From RYN-433 sp036558265 (lineage in GTDB: Bacteria > Planctomycetota > Phycisphaerae > Tepidisphaerales > Tepidisphaeraceae), in contig DATBFY010000640.1 in NCBI GenBank assembly GCA_036558265.1, positions 1 to 9,585 on the forward strand: a stretch of DNA of 9,585 nucleotides, written 5' to 3'. The notes under the pieces are model-generated. The model saw nothing but the letters and a program-made list of their open reading frames with translations. It made no database searches and was not told the DNA's origin. Below, one piece after another: positions 1 to 6,063 of the stretch (the stretch's first letter is position 1; each line of letters opens with the position of its first letter). Position numbers and translations under genes: made by a program.

Positions 1-93
1 GAGGCCGAACGCCGATGGGGACGCCTCGGGCGCGCGGGTCAGGAGCAGGTAATTCTGGCGGCGTGGGAGCAGTCGCTGGAGGAATGCGCGCAT
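1..93 (-). CDS. Possible start of a gene downstream of lacI (partial, hypothetical)
   Basis: An open frame on the minus strand begins at an ATG (91-93) and runs off the left edge, 31 codons starting MRAFLQRLLPRRQNYLLLTR. The same frame is open back to a GTG at 124-126 that overlaps the lacI TGA, a stop/start overlap often seen between cotranscribed genes. No convincing Shine-Dalgarno sequence precedes either start. The basic, leucine-rich N-terminus could be a membrane-proximal or targeting segment, but 31 residues are too few to name a family. It is offered as a possible partial gene only; chance openness in G+C-rich DNA is a real alternative. Confidence 0.28.
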   Translation of the reverse strand, partial: MRAFLQRLLPRRQNYLLLTRAPEASPSAFGL

Positions 94-122
94 CGCGGCG
101 GCAAGGTTACCGGGAACGACCC

Positions 123-1133
123 TCACTTCGCGACCGAGGCGGCGTTGTTCGATTTGGCGAGCAGGCGCTGGAAGGCGCGGTTGGTGACGACCCGGGCATC
201 GAGCAGGATCGGCTGGACCGGCTCGCTGGTGCGCTCGAGGAGCTTGAGGATCTGGGTGACGCACCCTTCGGCCAGGGCCGGGATGTCCTGCATGGAGCAG
301 ACGATCGGGATGCGCAGGAGGTCGAACATGGTGATCTCGTCGAACACGCCGACGACCGGCGGGTTGTCGATGTCGCTCATCAGATCGACGACGCCCTGGG
401 CGAGGAAATTGTTGGTGCAGACGACGGCCTGCACCTTGTCGATGACCGGGGCGAACTTCTGGTCGAAGGCTTCGCGGCCGGTGGCCTTTTGCGCCGGGCC
501 CTCATGACGGGCGAGGACCTCGAAGCGGCTGGCGAGGACCTCGCAGCGGCGCCGGTGGGTGATGATGTGCTGCGGCCCGCAAAGCAGGGCAATCTTCTTG
601 ACGCCGGCCTGGTCGAGGGCGTCGGAAAGGATGTGGGACATCTGGTCCTGGTCGGAGGCGACCGAGGGGATGCCTTCGATGGGGCGGTCGAGGACGACCA
701 GGGGCATCTTCTCCGGGACGGCCTGCAGGATCTGCTTGCGCGTGCGGGCCAGCGGGACGACGATCAGGCCGTCGATCCCCTTGGCGGCGACCAGGCGCAG
801 GTAATCGGCCTCCTTCTCAACGTCCTCGGCACTGTTGCAGAGCATGAGCGAGTAGCCGTGGCGGGCGAGCGAGCGTTCGATCAGGCTGCCGAGCTGGGCG
901 AAGAAGGGATTGGCGATGTCGGAGACGATGAGGGCGACGGTGTAAGTCCTTCGCGTGCGGAGACTTCGGGCGAGGAGGTTGGGGCGGTAGCCCAGGCGCT
1001 GAGCCGCCTCCTGGACGCGTTGCCGCGTTTCCTTGGAGATGCGGTTGGCCATCGCGCCCCCGGAGAGGACGCGGGAAACGGTGGAGACGGAGGTGTGCGT
1101 CTCGCGAGCGATATCGACCAAGGTTGGAGACAT
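123..1133 (-). CDS. LacI/GalR-family transcriptional regulator
   Basis: The product is a 336-residue DNA-binding repressor, usual length for the family. The N-terminus MSPTLVDIARETHTSVSTVS is the LacI helix-turn-helix (about residues 3-24). It is followed by the hinge segment RPNLLARSLRTRRT (about 50-63) and a periplasmic-binding-protein-like effector domain with VALIVSDIANPFF and a late VGVFDE segment. The turn after VSRVLSG (GAMANRIS) looks about three residues longer than in E. coli LacI. I chose the ATG at 1131-1133 because the helix-turn-helix starts right after it; an upstream in-frame TTG would add 17 unrelated residues across the operator region. The effector cannot be read from sequence, but family members usually bind sugars or sugar derivatives. 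It is divergent from the exporter-dehydrogenase operon, which it probably controls together with itself. Confidence 0.93.
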   Translation of the reverse strand: MSPTLVDIARETHTSVSTVSRVLSGGAMANRISKETRQRVQEAAQRLGYRPNLLARSLRTRRTYTVALIVSDIANPFFAQLGSLIERSLARHGYSLMLCNSAEDVEKEADYLRLVAAKGIDGLIVVPLARTRKQILQAVPEKMPLVVLDRPIEGIPSVASDQDQMSHILSDALDQAGVKKIALLCGPQHIITHRRRCEVLASRFEVLARHEGPAQKATGREAFDQKFAPVIDKVQAVVCTNNFLAQGVVDLMSDIDNPPVVGVFDEITMFDLLRIPIVCSMQDIPALAEGCVTQILKLLERTSEPVQPILLDARVVTNRAFQRLLAKSNNAASVAK

Positions 1134-1158
1134 GGCATGACCCGCTGAAATCGGCCGG

Positions 1159-1168
1159 CAATCGATTG
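1159..1168. promoter_or_regulatory. Candidate LacI-family operator (CAATCGATTG)
   Basis: This is a perfect 10-bp palindrome centred on CpG, the layout expected for LacI/GalR operators with an AATCGATT-type core. It lies 25 bases upstream of the lacI ATG and overlaps the only good -10 candidate for lacI (TACAAT on the minus strand, 1165-1170), so occupancy would be expected to block lacI transcription. The assignment is inferred from form and position. Confidence 0.5.
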
Positions 1169-1170
1169 TA
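1165..1170 (-). promoter_or_regulatory. Candidate lacI -10 element (TACAAT)
   Basis: On the minus strand TACAAT matches the sigma-70 -10 consensus at five of six positions and would give a leader of about 25 bases before the lacI ATG. No good TTGACA-like box lies 16-18 bp upstream, so the promoter would be weak or need an activator. Confidence 0.35.
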
Positions 1171-1194
1171 GCGTAAGCCTGCAAAGATCGGTAG

Positions 1195-1208
1195 TGAAAT
1201 CGAATGCA
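1195..1208. promoter_or_regulatory. Second candidate LacI-family operator (TGAAATCGAATGCA)
   Basis: The 14-mer agrees with a generalised LacI-family operator pattern TGAAANCGNTTNCA at all but one specified position. The half-site TGAAATCG also occurs at 1146-1153, 49 bp away, next to the other operator candidate. Two sites between divergent lacI and the exporter operon would allow joint control of both. The match is to a remembered family pattern, not a searched matrix. Confidence 0.4.
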
Positions 1209-1323
1209 TAGGGGGAATTCCTCGGGTTTTCACCATCGATCGGGAGGTGCGGATGAGGCCGGTTTAGGCGGGGCATACGGGCGCGGGCGTTGTCAGCAGA
1301 CCGGTCGGGCGGGCGTACAGCCC

Positions 1324-1329
1324 TATAAT
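1324..1329 (+). promoter_or_regulatory. Perfect -10 box TATAAT ahead of the exporter gene
   Basis: TATAAT is a perfect sigma-70 -10 hexamer in a stretch otherwise very rich in G and C. Seven bases separate it from the ATG at 1337, so transcription would begin at or next to that codon and give a leaderless mRNA. The position 17 bp upstream (about 1301-1306, CCGGTC, inside palindrome GACCGGTC at 1299-1306) does not resemble TTGACA. Confidence 0.45.
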
Positions 1330-1336
1330 GCCCCCA

Positions 1337-3298
1337 ATGAAACAGGCGATCAGCTCGAAACAGCGGGAACGGGAGTTTCTGGCGTCGCGACGCAGCGGGA
1401 AGTCGGCCGAGGCGGCTGCGGGGAAACCCGAACCGTCGGGCAACGACAAGTACCAGCCGGGAAGGGACGACAAGCCCAAGGCGGACAAGGCAACCCGCCG
1501 ACGGTACCTGCGCGAGTATCGCAAGTGGCTTTGGCCCTACCGCTGGCAACTCTTCCTCATCTTCGCGCTGGCGCTGGTCACGACCGCGCTGGACATGGTC
1601 TGGCCGCTGGGGATCAAGCGGATCATGGACGGCGTGCTGGTGAACGCGTCGGCGACGCATTCGGCGCGGATCCATGAGCTGCTGCGGATCGGGAGCGTGA
1701 TTATCGGCGTATTGATCCTCAAGCAGTTCCTGGACTCGGCGCGGTCATGGCGGATGGCGTCGCTGGACGCGCGGGTGACGATCCGGTTGCGGCGGCGGCT
1801 GTTCGAGCGCTTCCTGTCGCTGCCTCTCGCGAAGCTCTCGGAGATGAAAACGGGCGGGATCGTGTCGCGGCTGTCGAGCGACATCGACGCGATCAACGGG
1901 CTGGTGCAGATGGCGTTGATCTCGCCTGGGGTGGCGGTGATTCGCCTGGTGCTGACGTTTTCGGTGCTGATCTGGATGAGCTGGCAACTGGCGCTGGGGA
2001 GCCTGGTGTCGCTGCCGCCGCTGGCGCTGATCTCGTTGTTGTGGCTGAAGAAGGTGCGGCCGGTCTATCGCTCGGCGCAGCAGGATCGCCAGGACGTGGA
2101 CGCGCGGGTGACCGAGACGTTCGGCGGGATCCGGATCGTGCGCGCGTTCCGGCGGGAGGCACGGGAGGAGAAGGGGTACGGCCTGGGGCGGCACACGATC
2201 CTGCGGAAGTTTTTGTGGGCGGTGCGGATGGAGCTGGCGCTGGAGACCGTGTGGGGGCTGCTGATCCCCGGGACGGTGCTCCTGATCGTGTGGTACGGCG
2301 GGTTCCTGGTGATCAACGGGAAGGCCAAGGTGGGCGATCTCTTTGCATTCCAGATCTTTGCGGCGCTGCTGATGCAGCCGGTGTGGGCGATCGTGTCGAG
2401 CGTGTCGCAGACGAACAAGAGCATGGCGGCGCTGGAGCGGGTCTTCGAGGTGCTGGAGATGCCGGCCGACAAGCCCGACGTCCCGGGCGCGGTGGATGCG
2501 CCGGCGCGGGTGGAGCAAATCCGGTTCGACCGCGTGAGCTTCGAGTACAGGGCCGGCACGGCGGTGATCCGGGACTTCTCGCTCGCGGTGCCGGGGGGGA
2601 GCGTGGTGGCGCTGGTGGGGCCCAGCGGGGCGGGGAAGACGACGCTGACGGACCTGGTGGCGCGGTTCTACGACCCGACGTCGGGGGCGATCCACCTGAA
2701 CGGGATCGACCTGCGGCAATTCAAGCTGGCGAGCTATCGGGCGCTGCTGGCGGTGGTGCAGCAGGAGACGTTCTTGTTCGACGGGACGGTGCGGGAGAAC
2801 ATCGCATATGGTCGGCGGGGTATTTCGGACGCGGACATCCGCGACGCGGCCGGGCGCGCCAACGCGCTGGAATTCATCGAGCAGTTGCCCGAGGGGTTCG
2901 ACACGCTCATCGGGGAACGCGGCTTCAAGTTGTCGGGCGGGCAGAAGCAGCGGATCAGCATCGCACGGGCGATCCTGGCCGACCCGCAGATCCTGATCCT
3001 CGACGAGGCGACGAGCAACCTGGATACGGAGAGCGAGCAGTTGATCCAGGCGTCGCTGAACGAGCTGTTGAAGCACCGGACGACGTTCGTGATCGCGCAC
3101 CGGCTTTCGACGATCACGCACGCGGACCTGATCGTGGTGATGGAGGAGGGCCGGATCGTGGAGGTGGGGGGGCATGAGGAGCTGATGGCCAGGGGTGGGA
3201 TGTATTACGAGATGGTGGAAAGGCAGCGGAGGTCGATGGGGGTGGGCGGGGAGTTGTTCAACACGGAGGAGACGCAGCGCACGGAGGAGCCCGTTTGA
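1337..3298 (+). CDS. ABC exporter, fused membrane and ATPase domains (MsbA/multidrug type)
   Basis: The product is a half-size type IV ABC exporter of 653 residues that would dimerise in the inner membrane and use ATP to move lipids, drugs or peptides outward. A charged cytoplasmic extension of about 65 residues comes first. Six membrane helices follow (about 69-92, 115-135, 190-213, 216-237, 300-323, 333-355), with the coupling-helix region VTETFGGIRIVRAF. The ATPase domain is complete: Walker A GPSGAGKTT (428-436), Q-loop VVQQE (Q476), signature LSGGQ (532-536), Walker B ILILDE (D556, E557) and H-loop histidine H588. No Shine-Dalgarno sequence is visible. The ATG at 1337 fits a leaderless transcript; an in-frame ATG at 1328 adds three residues but overlaps TATAAT. 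The C-terminus is a repeat-derived acidic tail. The substrate is unknown. It is first gene of a probable operon with two dehydrogenases. Confidence 0.93.
   Translation: MKQAISSKQREREFLASRRSGKSAEAAAGKPEPSGNDKYQPGRDDKPKADKATRRRYLREYRKWLWPYRWQLFLIFALALVTTALDMVWPLGIKRIMDGVLVNASATHSARIHELLRIGSVIIGVLILKQFLDSARSWRMASLDARVTIRLRRRLFERFLSLPLAKLSEMKTGGIVSRLSSDIDAINGLVQMALISPGVAVIRLVLTFSVLIWMSWQLALGSLVSLPPLALISLLWLKKVRPVYRSAQQDRQDVDARVTETFGGIRIVRAFRREAREEKGYGLGRHTILRKFLWAVRMELALETVWGLLIPGTVLLIVWYGGFLVINGKAKVGDLFAFQIFAALLMQPVWAIVSSVSQTNKSMAALERVFEVLEMPADKPDVPGAVDAPARVEQIRFDRVSFEYRAGTAVIRDFSLAVPGGSVVALVGPSGAGKTTLTDLVARFYDPTSGAIHLNGIDLRQFKLASYRALLAVVQQETFLFDGTVRENIAYGRRGISDADIRDAAGRANALEFIEQLPEGFDTLIGERGFKLSGGQKQRISIARAILADPQILILDEATSNLDTESEQLIQASLNELLKHRTTFVIAHRLSTITHADLIVVMEEGRIVEVGGHEELMARGGMYYEMVERQRRSMGVGGELFNTEETQRTEEPV
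3262..3289 (+). repeat. Direct repeat CACGGAGGAG x2, period 18
   Basis: CACGGAGGAG occurs at 3262-3271 and again at 3280-3289 and encodes the repeated TEE of the exporter's C-terminal tail. Further GGAGGA-like runs continue past the stop codon and supply the ribosome binding site of the next gene. The tail is not part of the conserved ABC fold. Confidence 0.6.
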
Positions 3299-3304
3299 GG
3301 AGGA
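3299..3304 (+). promoter_or_regulatory. Ribosome binding site AGGAGG of the alcohol dehydrogenase gene
   Basis: A full AGGAGG directly follows the exporter's TGA and ends six bases before the ATG at 3311. It fixes the start of the dehydrogenase gene and places its ribosome loading site on the exporter's stop, as in translationally coupled operons. Confidence 0.75.
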
Positions 3305-3310
3305 TGGAGG

Positions 3311-4429
3311 ATGTCGCCACCGACAATCAGTTACTTGACGGACGTTTGGTTCGGGGCGGGGGTGATGCGGGAGTTAAAGGAGGTGGCGGCGAAACTCAAC
3401 ATTCGCCGGCCGCTGGTGGTGACGGATCGAGGGGTGGTGGGCGCGGGGTTGGTCGAGCGGATCGGTATGACCGGGGCGGTGGTGTTTGATGCGGTGGAGT
3501 CGAATCCGGATGAGGGTTCGGTGCGGGCGGCGGTGGCGTTGTATCGGGAGTCGGGGTGTGACGGGGTGGTGGCGGTGGGGGGCGGGTCGCCGATCGACTG
3601 TGCGAAGTGCGTCGCGCTGATGGTGACGCATCCGGGTGAGTTGCGGCAATATGCGATGGTGGAGGGTGGGTTGAAGCGGATCACGGGGGACAAGCCGCCG
3701 CTCATCGCGGTGCCGACGACGGCGGGGACGGGGAGCGAGGTGAAGCGGGGAGCGCTGATCACGTTCGACGACGGGGCGAAGCTGGCGATGATCTCGCCGA
3801 AGCTGATTCCCGAGGCGGCGGTGTGCGATCCGGAGTTGACGGTGGGCATGCCGGCGTGGCTGACGGGGGCGACGGGGATGGATGCGATATCACATTGCGT
3901 GGAGACGTTCTGCTCGCCACGGTTCAACCCGGTGGCGGAGGCGATCGCGCTGGACGGATTGTCGCGGGCGTGCCGGAACCTGCTGCGGGCGGTTGAAGCG
4001 CCGGGCGATTTGGCGGCGCGGTCGGAAATGATGATGGCGGCGATGATGGGGGGGTTGACGTTCCAGAAGGGATTGGGGGCGGTGCACCAGATCTCGCATC
4101 CGCTGGGGGGACTGGGACATCGGTTACACCACGGGACGCTGAACGCGGTGCTGTTGCCGCACGTGCTGCGGTTCAATCACGATGCGTGCGCGGACAAGAT
4201 GGAGGCACTGGCACGGGTGGTCGGGTGCGGGGGAGGGCGGAACTTGCCGTTCTATTTCGAGCGGCTTTCGGCGGCGGTGGGGCTGCCGGGCAGGTTGCGC
4301 GATATGGGTGTGACGCTGGAGGAGTGTCTGGCGGTGCTCGATGGCGTGATGCGGGATCATTGCGGGGCGACCAATCCGCGGGCGGTGACGCGGGAGGACG
4401 CCGAGGTGCTGTTGCGGTCGGCGTGGTGA
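3311..4429 (+). CDS. Iron-containing (group III) alcohol dehydrogenase
   Basis: The 372-residue product belongs to the Fe-ADH/dehydroquinate synthase-like superfamily, cytosolic NAD(P)-dependent enzymes that interconvert alcohols and aldehydes or ketones with a divalent metal. Visible hallmarks are the nucleotide-binding GGGSPIDCAK (90-99), the segment VPTTAGTGSEV and metal ligands D191 and H195 in GMDAISH. The histidine-rich stretch VHQISHPLGGLGHRLHHG follows, giving H259, the active-site H263 and H273 or H274. By comparison with E. coli FucO these correspond to D196, H200, H263, H267 and H277. Length is normal for the family and the catalytic set is complete. The start has a strong ribosome binding site. 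The gene follows the exporter by 12 bases and precedes an aldehyde dehydrogenase, so a linked alcohol-aldehyde-acid conversion is plausible. The substrate cannot be read from sequence; lactaldehyde, hydroxyacid and maleylacetate activities all occur in this superfamily. Confidence 0.92.
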   Translation: MSPPTISYLTDVWFGAGVMRELKEVAAKLNIRRPLVVTDRGVVGAGLVERIGMTGAVVFDAVESNPDEGSVRAAVALYRESGCDGVVAVGGGSPIDCAKCVALMVTHPGELRQYAMVEGGLKRITGDKPPLIAVPTTAGTGSEVKRGALITFDDGAKLAMISPKLIPEAAVCDPELTVGMPAWLTGATGMDAISHCVETFCSPRFNPVAEAIALDGLSRACRNLLRAVEAPGDLAARSEMMMAAMMGGLTFQKGLGAVHQISHPLGGLGHRLHHGTLNAVLLPHVLRFNHDACADKMEALARVVGCGGGRNLPFYFERLSAAVGLPGRLRDMGVTLEECLAVLDGVMRDHCGATNPRAVTREDAEVLLRSAW

Positions 4430-4473
4430 GCGGATTTGCCCGCGCGCGGGGGCGTTGATAGGGTGTTCGGGCT

Positions 4474-6054
4474 ATGGAACTTCATGGCAGACAGGTGATC
4501 GGCGGGCAGGCGGTTGGGGGGGCTTCGGCGACGTTTCAGGGCGCTAATCCGGCAACGGGGGAGAAACTCGGGCCGGCATTTCACGAGGCGACGGCGGAGG
4601 AGGTGGATCGAGCATGTCGCGAAGCGGCCCAGTCCTTCGACGCGCTGCGGCTGTTGCCGCCTGGGACGCGCGCGGCGCTGTTGCGGGGGATCGCGGATCA
4701 GATCATGGCCTTGGGGGAGGAACTGGTCTTGCGGGTGATGGCGGAGACGGGGTTGCCGCGGCCGCGGATCGAGGGGGAGCGCGGGCGGACGTGCGGGCAG
4801 TTGCGGCTGTTCGCCGATGTGGTGGAAGAGGGGTCGTGGGTGGATGCGACGATCGATCGCGCGCAACCGGATCGGCAGCCACTGCCCAAGCCGGACGTGC
4901 GACGGATGCGGGTGGCGCTGGGACCTGTGGCGGTGTTCGGGGCGTCGAATTTCCCGCTGGCGTTTTCGGTGGCGGGGGGCGACACGGCATCGGCGCTGGC
5001 GGCTGGGTGTCCGGTGGTCTGCAAGGGGCATCCGGCGCATCCGGGGACCAGCGAGATGGTCGCGCGGGCGATTGCGGCGGCGGGCGAACGTTGCGGGCTG
5101 CCGGCGGGGGTCTTTGCGATGCTTCAGGGGACGAGCGTCGAAGTGGGACAGGCGATCGTGCGGCATCCGGCGATCAAGGCGGTGGGGTTCACGGGATCAT
5201 TGGGAGGCGGGCGGGCCCTGTACGACGAGGCGGCGCGGCGACCCGAGCCGATCCCCGTTTACGCCGAGATGGGTTCGACCAACCCGGTTTTTATCCTGCC
5301 CGGTGCGCTGGCGGAGCGGGGTGAGAAGATCGCGGAGGGGCTGGTGGGGAGCGTGACGATGGGCGTGGGGCAATTCTGCACCAAGCCGGGGCTGGTCTTT
5401 CTGCCCGAGTCGTCGGCGCAGCCGTTCGTCGAGCGGACGGCGCAACTGCTGGGGGCGGCGCCGGCGGGGGTGATGCTGCACGCCGGGATCGCCGCCAACT
5501 TCGCGCGGCGGGCAGCGCGGGTCGGGGCGGCGTCGGGCGTCGAGACGATGGTCAAGCCCGAGAAGGCCGGAGGACCCGGCTGCGGTCAGCGTGCGGTCTT
5601 CTTCGTCACCACCGTGCATAACCTGATCGAGAACCCTGACATTGCCGAGGAGGTCTTCGGCCCTTCGACGATCGCCGTCACCTGCCGCTCGCGGACACAG
5701 GTGCTCGAGGCGGCGCGAAACCTGCGCGGGCACCTCACGGCGACGATCCACGGCACGCCGCAGGATTTGGCGCAGTGGAGCGAGCTGGTGGAGATCCTCC
5801 AGACCAAGGTGGGGCGGATCATCTTCAACGGCTGGCCGACGGGGGTGGAGGTAACCTATGCGATGGTCCACGGCGGGCCGTACCCGGCGACGACGGACCC
5901 GCGAGCGACCAGCGTCGGCACGGCGGCGATTGAGCGCTGGGCCAGGCCCCTCTGCTGGCAGGGGTTCCCGAACGAGGCGCTGCCGGAGGAACTGCGGGAC
6001 GGAAACCCGCGCGGTATCTGGAGGCGGATGGACGGGAAGATGACGCGCGAGTGA
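4474..6054 (+). CDS. 2,5-dioxovalerate (alpha-ketoglutarate semialdehyde) dehydrogenase, class III type
   Basis: The 526-residue aldehyde dehydrogenase matches the KGSADH class III subfamily (EC 1.2.1.26), which oxidises 2,5-dioxopentanoate to 2-oxoglutarate, usually with NADP. This is the last step of glucarate/galactarate, Weimberg-type pentose and hydroxyproline breakdown. The subfamily signature FGASNFPLAFSVAGGDTASA holds oxyanion N159. PVVCKGHPAHPGTSE holds K184, VGFTGS (237-242) follows, the general base is E265 in AEMGSTNP, and the nucleophile is C302 in GQFCTKPG. EEVFGPS appears later. All catalytic residues are present and length is normal. The Shine-Dalgarno sequence before the ATG is weak, and a gap of 44 bases separates it from the alcohol dehydrogenase. 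No other gene of a sugar-acid pathway lies in the window, so pathway placement rests on the family alone. It converges with the next gene, nine bases between stops, with no evident hairpin terminator. Confidence 0.92.
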   Translation: MELHGRQVIGGQAVGGASATFQGANPATGEKLGPAFHEATAEEVDRACREAAQSFDALRLLPPGTRAALLRGIADQIMALGEELVLRVMAETGLPRPRIEGERGRTCGQLRLFADVVEEGSWVDATIDRAQPDRQPLPKPDVRRMRVALGPVAVFGASNFPLAFSVAGGDTASALAAGCPVVCKGHPAHPGTSEMVARAIAAAGERCGLPAGVFAMLQGTSVEVGQAIVRHPAIKAVGFTGSLGGGRALYDEAARRPEPIPVYAEMGSTNPVFILPGALAERGEKIAEGLVGSVTMGVGQFCTKPGLVFLPESSAQPFVERTAQLLGAAPAGVMLHAGIAANFARRAARVGAASGVETMVKPEKAGGPGCGQRAVFFVTTVHNLIENPDIAEEVFGPSTIAVTCRSRTQVLEAARNLRGHLTATIHGTPQDLAQWSELVEILQTKVGRIIFNGWPTGVEVTYAMVHGGPYPATTDPRATSVGTAAIERWARPLCWQGFPNEALPEELRDGNPRGIWRRMDGKMTRE

Positions 6055-6063
6055 TCCGGCGGA

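Noticed and set aside
15..1148. Plus-strand open frame of 377 codons opposite lacI
   Set aside because: It mirrors a well-supported LacI gene on the other strand, has low-complexity composition typical of antisense frames in G+C-rich DNA and shows no domain.
1134..1184. 17-residue N-terminal extension of the LacI protein from a TTG
   Set aside because: The helix-turn-helix begins right after the ATG at 1133, and the extension would run through the operator and -10 candidate.
1745..3177. Two 476-codon frames, one on each strand, inside the exporter gene
   Set aside because: Both are shadows of a complete ABC exporter with all ATPase motifs in the correct frame; their translations are Arg/Pro/His-rich or Gly/Ala-rich without motifs.
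3331..4176. Minus-strand frame of 281 codons opposite the alcohol dehydrogenase
   Set aside because: The opposite strand encodes a full Fe-ADH with metal ligands; the antisense product has no recognisable features.
4439..4450. Palindrome CCCGCGCGCGGG between the two dehydrogenase genes
   Set aside because: It is a simple alternating CG run in very G+C-rich DNA, is not followed by a T tract and has no loop, so it is neither a terminator nor a convincing operator.
5197..5871. Minus-strand frame of 224 codons opposite the aldehyde dehydrogenase
   Set aside because: It is antisense to catalytic segments of the aldehyde dehydrogenase, is Arg/His/Pro-rich and has no homology signal.
6055..6063. 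Bidirectional terminator between the convergent aldehyde dehydrogenase and SDR genes
   Set aside because: Only nine bases separate the stop codons and I see no stem-loop with a T tract on either strand.
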